Assembly: GCA_032358255.1 (NCBI GenBank)
Contig: JAULBX010016638.1
Location: forward strand, 25,917 to 89,916
Source: Heterotrichella gracilis
Taxonomy: Eukaryota; Sar; Xanthophyceae; Tribonematales; Xanthonemataceae
Direction: 5' to 3'
DNA length: 64,000 nt
Shown here piece by piece: positions 44,701 to 57,351 of the stretch. Position 1 is the stretch's first letter; the number at the start of each line of letters is the position of its first letter. The translations under genes were made by a program, and so were the position numbers. Under the pieces are notes generated by a model. It was given only the letters and a program-made list of their open reading frames with translations. It had not been told where the DNA came from and ran no database searches.

Positions 44701-45956
44701 GCTGACCCACATCGGTCTGCACCCTCCTGCAGCGCAACGACGAGCTCCAAGCCGAGGTCACAGACACCAAGCGCCAGCTAGACAAGGCACTGGTGCAGAT
44801 CAAGGAGCTGCAGATGGAGCTCAAGGCTGCCAACATCAAGGTGGCCAAGGTGGATGCAGTGACAGCCGACCTGGAGCGCGCCAACCGCACGCTGGCAGAG
44901 CAGAGCAGGCGGTCTTCAGAGTCAAGCAGCACTGACAGGCTGGCTGCGGCGCAGAGACAGGTGAGCTGCTGTTGCTTGTTTGTGGTGTCATATATTGTTA
45001 GTGCTAGACTAGGCGGTGCTTAATTTCCGCGGTGGTTGTGCAGGTTGCCCAGTTGACTGAGCAGCTTGACAAGGTGCGCAGCACTGCCCGCGAGGAGATG
45101 CGCAGCCTGGAGCTGGAGCTGGCGACAAAGAAGGGTATGTGCGGAAATATCTGCGGTGTGGACAGTTTCCCTCCCCCCCCTATTGGTTGCTTATGGGTGA
45201 TGCGCTTTCTTTGGGTCTGCTTTTCCACCTGTCAAATGTTCTCTGTTCTTTGCTTCTCTCCACTTCTTGTTGCATTTCTTGTTTTGGACAGGCGCATAGA
45301 CCACAAGTCGCCGTGAGGTTTCTGTAGTGTGACTGGCTGCATTTTGCCAGTCAACGTGCATCCGGTCGTTGTCAATAGGCGTCCCTTTGGATTGCAGTTT
45401 TTTAAAACCTTAAATCATGCATGTGCTTTAATAGACATATTTTTCAGATTACAGCTTGCATTTTGGCTCATTCGCATCATGGAACTTCCAGGCCTGGCTT
45501 GGTATTGAACCCGTATTACAGCCTGCTAGAGTGTTGATTTGCGTCGCATCCCCGCATTGCAGGTAGCCTGCTCTCCGCCCAGCGTGAGCTGGATGAGGTG
45601 CGCAGCCAGCTGAAGCAGCAGCAAGGGGGGGGGTACGGGGGCAACAGCATGGACATGGACAAGGCTGCAAAGCAGCTGGCGCAGACACGCAACGAGCTCA
45701 ACTTCACGCGCCAGGAGCTGGATAGGATGCGCAGCCTGCTGCACCAAGCCAACGATGTGCGTACTCAGCACGGCATGTTGTAGATGCCCTCCATTGCGCT
45801 TGAAGCTTTGCAAGTGCCATCAATACCTGTAATACTTTCAGGGCACTGACAAGGGTCGATTTTGTGCAGGATGTGAGCAAGGCATGGATGGAGGCGGCCA
45901 AGCAGAAGGAATTTGCTGAGAAGCTGAGGCAAGATGTCAATGTGCGCCGCTACTGA
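41722..45956 (+). CDS. MFP1-like thylakoid coiled-coil protein
   Basis: A true ATG starts MPGPLSSGLTCPTASVLG, a Ser/Arg-rich plastid leader, followed by a twin-arginine thylakoid signal: FSRRALLATLPGLALISS and then AVAA (exon 1, 41722-41991). Nearly all of the rest is heptad-like coiled coil, for example ELKETKQQLDASLAAVTEME, QLEQSKADLSRAQAAYTANL and RQLDKALVQIKELQMELKAA. A hydrophobic segment, GAGAVIGIAGTVALLAA (about 43585-43632), interrupts it. The end is KEFAEKLRQDVNVRRY and TGA at 45954-45956. About ten exons are needed. Plant MFP1 is a thylakoid coiled-coil protein that binds plastid nucleoid DNA and has a similar leader, so MFP1-like is the best guess. Coiled-coil similarity is weak evidence of orthology; a plastid filament protein of another family is the alternative. 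Confidence 0.7.
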
Positions 45957-47149
45957 GCGGGTTGTAAATGGTAACCATGAAGACTGGCAGGGGCGTGCCT
46001 GGGAGAATGGCAATCCAATCCTGCGTTGCTTCAGTGGTTAGCTTTGGCTGGAGTTGGGAGTCAGTGAAGGAGTAGCATGGGGTGGGTGGTAGTGGCGGAA
46101 GATCCTTCGCTGCATGTGGATTGGGTGCTGTTTTTAGAAGTCTGGCGAGACCCTAGTGTCTCCTCCTGCCAGCTTTTTCACTAGTCGGTTAAGACAAGAT
46201 TGTCAGCACTGATATGGTGGTGCTGCTCTGTTGTGATGACCAAAAACGTATTTCATTGGTGTCGTTTACTTTTGCGATAACCAAATTTCATTATGGCAGA
46301 GGCTATGTATTGCCCTGGCGCGTATCAGGTGCATGCATGCAGTAACTTGCCAGTGTAGGTGCAGACTCAGGTTTACAGGTTCCTGATTTAATACTACTGC
46401 TAGTAAGTAGTGTGGGCCATAACATTGCCATTTCAAAAAACCAATGTCTATTAGAGACATGCCACGGAGTTTTCACACGTTATCTACTTTTGCAATCCCT
46501 TGTCTAATTTTGCCAAGTATATATATGAGCCCGTTGCTTTCAGTGACTAGCAGCGCCACAGGTGTACATCCACCTTGTTCACCTGGTCCACCATCTCGGT
46601 GGAAAGTCATAAGTAGTGCAAGCATCTATTCAGGACACTGTGCGCCAGGCCAAATGGTGAGGCCGTGCCATGGCACTCTTGATGTAATGCATGAATATGA
46701 ACAGTACAATTATCAAGCCTGCCTAGGGTAGGGCCTGGCCGCAGTCTGCTGTCTTTGGCACAGTCTGTTGTCATGAAGGCTTTTTGAATTACTAAAAGAG
46801 TTGTCCACTGTAACAGCTCAGCTGTTACAGTGTCACTCAGTCTGTTGAACTTCAATGAAAGAAGCAATTTGGCCGGCCCCACACAGCGCGGCACACCACG
46901 ACATGGCCCACTTAGTAAGCATACCGTGCTACTTCAAGCACAGTGAGTGCACTTGTATACAAAAAATTAGAATAACTATAGGCCCGGGCGCCAAGGGTAC
47001 TCACATCTAAATTGTATGGACCACGTACCTGCCAAGGGATGGGTTTCCTTACCAACTTGTCTTGGGGTTACTGCAATTGTTGCTATCTATACAGATATTG
47101 TTGCTATCTGTACGTAGGGTTGCAAAAGCGCTTAGGCATGGCGTTGCTT
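45957..47149. other. Intergenic region between convergent genes
   Basis: About 1.2 kb. No supported exon. Holds the two 3' UTRs. Nothing else recognisable. Confidence 0.4.
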
Positions 47150-49886
47150 TCACTGTCCCAGCAGTGGTGCTGCAAGAAGCCCCTGGTCCAATGCAGCGTC
47201 GTCATGTGCATCACCTTCCCCACTGTCCTCATTGACAGCCCAAAGCACCAAGTCCCCACCCGATGCCGTGCTGCCCCAGCCGTGCCCCAGCGCCTGCCAC
47301 TCAGGCTTCTGTCCCAAGTACTCAATGATCAAAGTCTCCACAAAGTTGAAGGACATGATGAGCAGCACCAGCGCCATCAGTGTGCCAAACGGCCCAAGGC
47401 TCTTGCCGGCCAAGGGGATGAAATACGCCGCACACGGCCACAGCAATCCCAAAACCCACCATACATTGGTGACCTGCGCGGCATACCAGGGATGATCATC
47501 ATGGTACAGCCTGATGGTAATAAAGTGCATTGGCAGCATGGCACATTAAGTACCTTTGTTATGGCTTCATATGGTGTGCACGTGCAGGGAATGGCACATG
47601 CAATGTGGTCAGCACAAGTAACACCCTGCTTCCCGCCAAGCATCCTGCTCATTACCAAAATGAAAGCACCTACGTCATGCACTTTCCTGTAATCATCCGA
47701 TGAGCACTACGGTACTAACAGAAGACAGTCAAATCAGCCCCAGCTGTGGTGATGTATGCTCCAACCCCTCTTCAGCCAAAGTTGCAATAAACGTTGCTGG
47801 GTTTGCCAGCCCCCACACCGAGAGACATAGCTGGTCAAATCATTGCTTTGAATCACCATCAAGGCTGGTCGAGCAAGGCCAAAATATTTTTCTTGGTGGA
47901 CCTGCAGCTGGGATCCCATGCAATGCCTACCAGTGTGAGCGACGCCGGTATCTTGAAGCTTGCTGACCGCCAGAAGTGTGTTGCCCTCACCGCCGTGGTC
48001 AGCTGCATGCTTAAGGCCAGGGCAATGCATGTGGTCCATGTGCCTTCCAGTGTGCGGTGCTCCTGCTGCAGCAGCATTGACAGGCCAGCACCTACATGAT
48101 AGCACCATGCCCTGTCAGTGGGCTATGCCTTCAAGCACTTGGGACCCATCAGACCAATGCTGATGCGTGCGCATCAGATACTCAATGTCTGAGCCCATCG
48201 TTCTCGTGACATGGTAAATGCCCGCCATATCCCAAAGCTTGTAGTTTGCGACGTCAACCAAGCAGGCAGTGGTGCTTACAGCCAGTAAGGACCCTAGGAC
48301 AGCAGGGGGAGCAGCAAGGTGTGTTGGCCTGACATTGGCCTTACCTGTGGTGAGGAAGGCCAACCCAAGGGGCCAATGCAGCATGGACCAGGTCAGGCCG
48401 CGCCTAGTGCTCTGGCGCAACGCATGGCCCTCCTGGGGGCAAGGGTGTGTGGTGCAGTAAGTGGTGAGTTCACACACACAGGAGGGATGACGCGCTGTGG
48501 CAGGCGGGGCCAGGGTCCAGCAAGGTGGCGTTTGATAATTTGAGTACAGGTAGGCCCGTGTTGAACAATTTAATGATGGTGCATGCTGCGGTGGCTCCCA
48601 ACAACGCGGTGCACCACTCACCTGCGATGGATGTGCGTGGTAGTAGAGCAGGTGCAGGTTCCAAGCAATCACCGCGCCTGCTGCGATGGACAGGTACTGC
48701 TGGACATCCTTGGGCTGCGGCTGCAGGCCTGTGGGAAGGAACGGGGTGGGTGCAAAGTGGATCGGGACGATCACCCATGCTCACCGAGTGGGACTGATTC
48801 TATGTGGCGGGTCATGCAAGCAATACAAACGCTTCCTCCCGGTGTAAAATCCCCGTATCTGCCAATGCTACTGTGCCTTGCCAGTGCTACTGTGCCATGT
48901 GCCCCCCGAAGTGAATTACGATGCTAGTGGTGCTCTGGACGGCAACTAGTATTCTGTATTAACCCAGTAAGACAATGACTGCTTTTTTGTGCGTCAAGCT
49001 CGACCCTGCCAAAGGGCAATAAGTAAGCGCTCACCTAGGCTCACCAGCACCTCCCCCAGGAACACCATCATGATGGTCCCAAAGCGCTCTGCCAGGTGGT
49101 CCACATGCACAGGGACCCGAGGCTCTCGCAGATACCGGGTGATGAACAAGGGCGCAAACTCGCACCCCACGCCCACCACCATGGCAGGCACAAACGCCTT
49201 GACACCCAGCACCAGGGTGGACAGCGCAATGCACGCGGCCAGCAGTTCACAGGCAAAGGAGGCCAGGCACTGGCGGCGCGCGCGGGGTATGTGGATGGCG
49301 TTGTTCAGGTAAAGCAGGGACATGCTGATTTTGGCGAGAGCGTAGGCGCTAGCAAACTGGTTGTAGCGCTCAAACTTGCCAGTGTGCAGGATCTGTGGGA
49401 GCCGTGGTACTGGTGAGAGCGGGCACGGTGGCGCATGTTGAGTACTCAACATGAAACTGGTGGAAGGACTTTAAAGGCCATACACGAGCTGCACGTAATA
49501 AAGTGCTGCTTGAACGAACGCGGAGGCAAACTGAGCAATATTCGTTGGCAAGGATGGCGCAGGCAGGTTTTGCTAGTGCGCCGCACCATTCCCAGCAGTC
49601 CTAGAAGATGAACCATCACAATGGCGTCTGACAGCAGTCCAGATATCCTGTATCGTGTTTGCAGGGTGCTGAATCCTAGCCACGTGAACCAAAACACTGA
49701 AAAGTACAGCAGGTGGGTTGCAAACCCTTGGGGCCCGTGGTCATCTTCCAATATGCTGTTTATATTTGCTGCTGCAACCACGAAGATGAGGTCAGCAAAC
49801 AGCTCGTTCCATGTGCTTCCTCTATGTTGCTGCTCCTGGCCCCAGTCCTGGTGCAGTGAGGGCCGCTCGAGGAGGCGTCTAGGCAT
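47150..49886 (-). CDS. LtrA-family multi-pass membrane protein
   Basis: Low temperature requirement A proteins are membrane proteins of unknown biochemical activity, widespread in bacteria and sporadic in algae and fungi. The first exon (49886-49587, ATG giving MPRRLLERPSLHQDWGQE) carries the family opening STWNELFADLIFVVAAANI followed by FWFTWLGFSTLQTRYR. The second (49392-49035) holds GTIMMVFLGEVLVSLG, the conserved R-x-G-x-x-x-x-x-x-x-GE helix of LtrA. Further exons 48728-48622, 48432-48345 and one starting at 48293 add helices, and the last (about 47500-47150) ends with FNFVETLIIEYLGQKPEW and an acidic tail. Exon joins between 48293 and 47500 are not settled; a piece reading MLLQQEHRTLEGTWTTCIAL near 48080-48020 probably belongs. 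Mixed distribution of the family suggests old transfer from bacteria, but this copy has ordinary introns. Confidence 0.8.
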
Positions 49887-50635
49887 CGTGCCAACTGTTA
49901 AGCTTGCTTCACCGTTCAAAAGGGGGTTTCTAAGAATTAACACGGGCACGGGTTTCTACAGGATCTTCAAAATACTGGTTTCTTTTAAAGACTGCGGGCC
50001 TTGCACTGGGCGACTAGAAGGTCAAATTAGCATGTGGGCTCGCATGCATGCATGCATTGCTGCATTGGCAATGTGAAGCCATGGCAAGCACAGGACATGT
50101 TAATATCTAACAACGGATCGTGTCGTTGTCGCAAAAGACAACTGACCGTCCAGACTCAAGCTAGCAAAGCTTACTCAAAATATTGACGATATTGCAATTT
50201 AATACGTAAACTGTTACACCAGGGAGCTCCAACTGGGTGGCTCAACTGCAGCCTTATACCACTGCAGTTGGGCGCAGAGTTTCAGAGTTATGCAACATCA
50301 TAAACGCATGAATGCAGCGACTTGGTTCGGTCCGATTGCTGGGTCGCAGGAATATCGTCCTGCGACCCACCGCGCCCACCGGTCAGCAGGCGTGGATTGG
50401 GCAGGCATCTCGAAACTTCTCAGATGCACCTGATGAAAGTACACCACGCAGCTTCGTGTCCCGCATATGGCAGAGGTAATGCATTGCGTTGGAACCACTT
50501 TGCATGTGCAAGCCACAAACATACCGCATTGTTGGCTACTGCTTGGTGCGTCTAACTGTGCATGCCACAATGCATGCATATGCAATTTCCGTCAACACTT
50601 TTGTCTCACTGCATTGAACACCTTTCTGACGGACT
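49887..50635. other. Divergent promoter region between LtrA and Lon genes
   Basis: About 750 bp. An in-frame stop (TGA 50627-50629) lies just before the Lon ATG with no acceptor between, which supports that start. No exon seen. A run of GCATGCATGCATGCATT at 50042-50058 belongs to a word common in non-coding parts of this window. Confidence 0.5.
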
Positions 50636-53600
50636 ATGCAAGCTACCAATCCCCAAACGAGCAAAACTACTAGTTGCTTGAGCACGTTGGCTGTCTTGTG
50701 CAGTATGCGCGGCGGGGATCGCACCCATGGGCAGCCCAGTGAGGCAGGGTCGGTGGTGATGGTGCCCTCTTCACCCGAGGCACGCTTCAGGGAGGTAAGA
50801 CAGGCATGGGACTGGTAACAGTGGGATTGAAACCTGAGACGCACCCAGGTTGCACAGCGGCACCTCCTAGGGGCGCCACTGGTGTGCACTGCTCGTCAGC
50901 ACGCACCTAGCCACAGTACACCCAGGTGCGGCATCAAACCCCAGCCATCCTAAACTTATTTTAGAAGCAGTTGTGCACCTGTGGTCGCAGGTGTTTGCGG
51001 TGGCGCTGCCCCGGCGGCCGCTGTTCCCCGGTGGCATCATGCCCGTGTCAGTCACCAATGAGAAACTGATACAGGAGCTGATGCAACTCAAGGGGAGCGG
51101 GTGCGGTCCTTTGCAATTCCATGCCACTCACTGCACTAGACTTAGATTTGTTGGGTGCATTGGTAACCTGCTGGCAATTGCATGCTGGACTGCAAGGAAC
51201 CCTGAACCGTGGTTTGGGTCCTATACAGGGTGCAGCCCTATGTAGGTGCCTTCCTGCAGCATGAAGACGATGAGTCCAGTGCCCATACAGAGGAGAACCC
51301 CTTTGGTTCCGCCAGCGTGCCTCAGGATGCAGCCCAGGTGGCTGGGGTTGTGGATGGGGGTGAGTCAGCAGCCACGCTGTGCGACATCGGCACCTTTGCG
51401 CAGGTGCACACCATCGTGCCTAATGAGGCTGGCGCACAGCTGCTGCTGCTGGGCCACAGGCGGATACGCAAGACAGCCACGGTGGGTGGACATGGTGGGA
51501 GGGGTGTGGAGGAGCAGGCAGCGGTGGGTGGGATGAGGGAGGGCGGAATGACTGCTGCAAAACACTGAGTCAGGTTGCGTGACTGGATTGTCCATTACCG
51601 CTGTGGATCATGCAAGGGGGATAGGAGAAGGGAAACTCATTGAACACGCTTGGAGCACCATACTCTCATCCATACATGCATGGTGAACTGTATTTCTGGT
51701 GGCGTGGACTGCCTAGTCATTGCCCCGCCATGACACACCCTGTTTCCCGTCCCTTCATGTGGATGAAGCACCCGTTCACCTTGCCATGCTCCCCACAGGT
51801 TGGCCAGAACCCCCTCAAGGTGGCTGTGCAGCACCTGAAGGACCTGCCTTACACCAAGGATGACGTGCTGATAGCAACCACTATGGAGATGGTGTCCACG
51901 CTCAAGGTGGGGAGTGGGAATGGGGTCGGAGGGGGGGGACAAGGATTGCACCTGTGATCCTGACAAATCGGGAGAGGGTTGCAAGAGTTTTTATGGTTTT
52001 TGGGAATCGAAATTCAGTGGGAATTTGCCATGTCATACTGGCCAAGGCAGGCAGGGTCATGTCATACCTGGCCACATGCTGGTTGAAATTTACCGTACCG
52101 GCGCTAAAGGTTTGCTACGATTGTTTAGTGCGACAGTATATAATAACAAAATTCAGGTGGGGCAAAATTTAAATTTGCTTAAAATAAAAATGCTGAATTT
52201 TTTTAATTGATTTGGCGGTCGTTTGGGATCACATGAAGCCCTGGAGGCGTGCTCTAGCGTCCAAAACGCAATTTCGCTGATCAATATTAGGTGGAGCAAA
52301 AATTACCAATGGGGGGTGCGGAAATAAAACCATGTTTCATGTCTGGAAGGGTGCGCAAACCTTTAGCCCCGGTACAAATTTTTGCACCAAATTGCTGTGT
52401 CGCTGCTACCATGCACATGAGCATCCCGTCACCAGTCATTGCCGCATTCCAGGACCTGCTCCACCTCCACCCCCTGTACAACGAGCAGCTCAAGAATTTC
52501 GCCCAGTTTGGTGGTGACTTCAACGATGCTGCTCGCCTGGCCGACATAGGGGCCAGCCTCACCAGCGCTGATGACAAGGCGCTGCAGGCTGTGCTGGAGG
52601 CACTCAATGTGCCCGACAGGTGGGTTGGTGGGGTAGTGTGGGGTAGTGCGGGGGAATGAGGGAAGGGCGCTGTGACAAATTGGGGCGGACTATGGGTGAG
52701 CTACATGCTGTTGCAGCTCCCGTTGAGTGTAGTATGGGCGTGCTTTGTCATGAATGCTCATCGCACTGTGCAGCTCACAGCACAAAACCGCACTGCATTA
52801 TCTGACTTCCGTCCCTGCCTGACTCCTGCCGCCCCCTGCCCCCATGTGCCCAGGGCCAGCCAGACCCTGCTCCTGCTGAAGAAGGAGGTTGAGCTGATCA
52901 AGCTGCAGGCCGACATCGGCAAGCGCGTTGAGGAGAAGATCAGCAAGGACCAGCGGCGCTACTTCCTCATGGAGCAGCTGCGCAGCATCAAGAAGGAGCT
53001 GGGGCTGGAGAAGGATGACAAGAGCGCGCTGGTGCAAAAGTAAGGGACGGGAAGGATTTTTTGTAATGGTGGTGGTGGTGGGGGAAGGGGGGGGCGCACT
53101 GACAATCAAGATGGGTTGAGGGGGTGACCAGGGTCAGCGCAGGGTCACAAAGAGCGAGGGGCAGTGGGGAACAGAGGTGGAAGGGCAGCACAATAATTTA
53201 GCTTTGGGTGGGCCATGTCCTCACGTCAAGGACTGCCATGGCATGGGTGGGATGCGGAGCCAGGGATCCAGTGGGGCTTGGGAGTCAAGTGATGGTGCTG
53301 TGCCCTCTCATTGCTGTTGTGCTTTGAGTTGAACTCTGTGTTGTGGCGCTGTTATCTCCTGCCAGGGCATGCAGCGCCCACCGGCTGATACCTTACCACA
53401 AGTGCACACTCAATGCCCCCCGCCCCACCCCTCCCAGGTTCCGGGAGCGCCTTGAGCCCTTCCGCGCGCATCTCCCTGAGCAGGCCGCCAAGGTCATTGA
53501 CGAGGAGCTGGACAAGCTGGGCAGCCTTGAGCCTGCCAGCAGCGAGTTCCAGGTGACGCGCAACTACCTGGAGTGGCTGACGGCGGTGCCCTGGGGCAAG

Positions 53601-56600
53601 TACACGGAGGAGAAGTATGACATACTGCACGCAAAGGAGGTGGGTGGCGGGGTGCAGGGGGCTGGGTATGGCGGGTGCGGTGAGAACCCAAAGGGCTTCT
53701 TCCCGCCAGCTGCATTCCTTTGGACATGATTGTGATGGATTTGATGGAATCTGAGGAAGGACGCCATGAATATAATTATTTGTTTCGTATATTGTATAAA
53801 TATTCTAATTCATTTATAATATATATTGATATGTACATCAATAGATTCATTTATAATATTGATATGTACATCAATAAATTCATTTATATATATGTATATA
53901 AATATATTATTGCTGCGTCAAGTGGCATGATCAGCTTCCCTGTTGCTTGGCTGTGCAGATCCTTGATGAGGACCACTACGGCATGGACGACGTGAAGGAT
54001 CGCATCCTGGAGTTCATCGCCGTGGGCAAGCTGAGGGGCACCACGCAGGGCAAGATCCTGTGCCTGGTGGGGCCGCCCGGGGTGGGCAAGACCTCCATCG
54101 GCAAGTCCGTTGCACGGGCGCTGGGGCGGCAGTACTATCGCTTTTCAGTGGGGGGTTTGAGCGATGTGGCGGAGATAAAGGGTGGGCGTGTGGGACAGGT
54201 GGTTAATGTTTGTCGTATGGTGGGCATGCCAATTTGTTGTGCCAGCATCATGGTGCGTGCCAGATGTTGACTGGGTGAGTGCTTGAATGGAGTGGACGAC
54301 AGTGCATACAGGATGATAATACCCTGCTCTAATGGCGCTTTTGCCATCCTCCTCCGCGATGACGTGAAATTGACCCCAACCCCACCCGCTATGATCCAGG
54401 CCATCGGCGCACCTACGTGGGTGCCATGCCAGGCAAGATGGTGCAGTGCCTGAAGACCTGCGGCAGCGCCAATCCCTTGGTGCTGATCGACGAGATAGAC
54501 AAGCTAGGCCGAGGTGCGCTGCAGGATGCCGCTGGGGTCTTGCCAATATATCTTACGGCGCCTTTTGCAAGCCTCGCTTCCCCCTCGTAGCATCTATTAC
54601 CATTGTTTGCCATGCCCCCCATTGCAGGCTACCAGGGTGATCCTGCCAGCGCCCTGCTTGAGCTGCTTGACCCCGAGCAGAACAGCGCCTTCCTGGACCA
54701 CTACCTGGACGTGCCGCTGGACCTGAGCAAGGTGCTGTTCATGTGCACGGCAAACGTGCTGGACACAATACCGCAGCCGCTGCTGGACAGGATGGAGGTG
54801 AGGGGTGGGAGGCAGGCGAGGGTGACTGTGGATTGTCAGTAACAGTGTAGCTCCTGTGACCGAGTGCAGTGCCTACTTGCAATGCCATGTGCTTAGCCTT
54901 TCCATTACTTTCACGAGTGGGTTCAACACTTTGCCCATCACCCCATTCACCCATCCTGGGCAGGTGATCCGCCTGAGCGGCTACCTGTTTGACGAGAAGT
55001 TCAACATCGCGCGGCAGTACCTGGAGCCGCAGTCTCGCGCAGACGCAGGCGTGCCCCAGGATCAGGTGCAGCTCACAAGCAATGCGCTCACGCTGCTCAT
55101 TGACGAGTACTGCAGGTGAGGGACAGAGAGGGCTGGGGCAGCCGTGCAATGCACTGCATGGCTTGTGGGTGGAGAAGAATCGTTGTGCGCTGCGTTTTGG
55201 GCGCCGCTTTTTGCACAGCCATTCTTGCAGCAATGTGCATGTGTCCCCAAACCATCTTGCTGCTTTGAATGGCCCATTACATTAGCCCTGTGGCTTGCCA
55301 GGGAGGCAGGTGTGCGCAACCTGAAGAAGCAGCTGGAGAAGATCTACCGCAAGGCAGCTCTCAAGCTGGTGCAGATGGGGTTTGAGACGCAACAACAACA
55401 ACCGCAGGGGGCGGACACGCAGGGTGAAGGGGGCAGTGCTTTGGTTAGGTCAGATTCTGCAAGGGATTTGACAGAAGCACATGAAGGGGATGGTGCTGGT
55501 TCGCCAAGGGCAGCATCCTTGCCTGCACCAGCCAGTGAGGGGGAGGGTGCAACTGAGCCAGGCAGCGCGGAGCACGTGGTGGTGGTCGATGCAAGGGATT
55601 TGACGGAGTTTGTTGGTCCACCCCCCTACGCCAGTGACAAGATCTACACCGTGACTCCTTCCGGGGTGGTGATGGGGCTGGCGTGGACGTCCCAAGGGGG
55701 CAGCACGCTGTACATTGAGGCAGCGGTGGTGGAGAAGGGGGAGGGCAAGGGGTCCCTCAAAACCACAGGTAAGGTTTTGGGGTGCTGCCATGGCGGGGAG
55801 TTGGCAGATTGAAAAATACGACTTGCTGCGCGATTGATTGGGTTGCTTGGTGCATGACCTGAGTATGTGTAGTGCTCAGCTGGCAGTCCAGGTAGGACCC
55901 CATCACTCGCTGGGCCACAGGATCCATGCATTGAAACAATCTGCCGTGGCCACTGCCAGAGGGTCAAAATACGTAGTATATTCATATTTGCAGTGCATTT
56001 ATTATTAGTTTAAGTACATTACAAATACCATGATGGCGCGTCACTTTTTAGAGATACCACCATTGATCCACCTGGTATTGCCTGTGACAAAGTGACAAAA
56101 GCCACACCAAGGCTATCTCGGGAACCGCACTTGCCGCACCTACGAGTACTAGCTCTTCACCCACACCATGAAAAGCAACGTTTCGAGTGTCTTAATTAAT
56201 TTGAAATGATCATCAAAAGTCAAAGAAATTAACTTGACTTCAAATTAACAATACATCAGTATTTCGGTGTCAGCACTTGAAAGGCGTGTATTTTACGTAG
56301 TTCTGCTTTCAAGAAATACTGATATTTGGAATCCTAGTCACGTCATCCACATTATGCATGCACATCTACCTATGCACAACTTGCACCGCTGCTCCTAGCC
56401 TTGACCCCCCCACCTATGTGCCCGTGCCTCAGGCCAGCTAGGCGACGTGATGAAGGAGAGCGCCACCATTGCGCACACCTACGCGCGCCGCTTGCTGCGG
56501 GAGCACCGGCCTGACTCCACCTTCTTTGCAGAGAGCGCCATCCACGTGCATGTGCCAGCCGGCGCCACGCCCAAGGATGGACCTTCAGCCGGGTGCACCA

Positions 56601-57351
56601 TCATCACGGCGCTCATGTCGCTGGCCATCAACAAGCCTGTGCGGCCAGATCTGGCCATGACAGGTGGGATGGTGTGGGGGGGGGGGAGAAGAGAAGGAAA
56701 GTATTCAGCATGGTCAGCTAGGTGTATGCAGACAATGAAGACGTGCGTTAGATTTTGGCTGAGCGTTGTGCTTAGAAGCATAAGGATTGCGGAATTTAAT
56801 ATGATCCCTGGTACAAGTTGTGGTGCGTGTGCAGGTGAGGTCACCTTGACCGGCAAGGTGCTGCCCATTGGTGGCGTGAAGGAGAAGACGCTGGCTTCTC
56901 GGCGGGCGGGTGTGAAGCACGTGGTGTTCCCGGAGGCCAACAAACGGGATTGGGAGGAGCTGTCAGGTGGGGCATAGGGGGCTTTGTTCTGCACATGCAC
57001 GTTTGGCAGTCACAAGGGCTTGTGTGCATAGGCGTAGTTGGTGCTGGGTATGGCATGCTGGCACATGCACATGCATTGCCAATTTTGGTGGATTGCAGTT
57101 TGCAGTATGCCTTTTCAATAATATGTGCTTTCGCCATCAGTAATGGAGGATTGCAGTTGCGCATATTTCTGAACTTTGATTGGTGCTCCCCTGCCCTCGC
57201 AGCGGAGGTGCGTGCTGGCCTTGAGCCCCATTTTGTGGCCCACTATGAGGACATCTACCGCCTCGCATTTGAGTATGCAGACGCGCCACAGACAGCAGGC
57301 GGGGTGGAGGGCAAGCGCGTCAAGCCAGTGGTGAAGAACTGGCAGGACTAG
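50636..57351 (+). CDS. LON1: Lon protease, ATP-dependent, LON1 (mitochondrial) type
   Basis: Fifteen exons join in phase (50636-50794, 50991-51100, 51229-51481, 51799-51906, 52453-52619, 52854-53039, 53438-53639, 53959-54181, 54400-54513, 54628-54797, 54964-55115, 55302-55768, 56433-56663, 56835-56966, 57203-57351) to 940 residues. Lon degrades damaged matrix proteins. The N-domain starts [16 protein letters not shown]; the coiled region includes [17 protein letters not shown]. The AAA+ domain has Walker [10 protein letters not shown], Walker [13 protein letters not shown] and the arginine-bearing [16 protein letters not shown]. The protease domain has [10 protein letters not shown] with the catalytic Ser and [14 protein letters not shown] with the catalytic Lys. 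[14 protein letters not shown] precedes the protease domain as in plant LON1. The C-terminus VKNWQD has no peroxisomal SKL signal. An in-frame stop lies 7 bp upstream of the ATG, yet the first 50 residues are only weakly like a mitochondrial presequence. A low-complexity Gln/Gly/Glu-rich insert lies around 55385-55560. Confidence 0.94.
53808..53890. repeat. AT-rich tandem repeat in a Lon intron
   Basis: Two and a part copies of a 33-37 bp unit starting ATTCATTTATAATA and containing TTGATATGTACATCAATA (53808-53844, 53845-53877, 53878 on). TTGATATGTACATCAA is itself an inverted repeat. The surrounding 53765-53920 is far more AT-rich than the rest of the gene. Confidence 0.85.

Noticed and set aside
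49887-49949. LtrA start at 49949
   Set aside because: The codon there is GTG, not ATG; the first true ATG in this frame is at 49886 and precedes all family homology.
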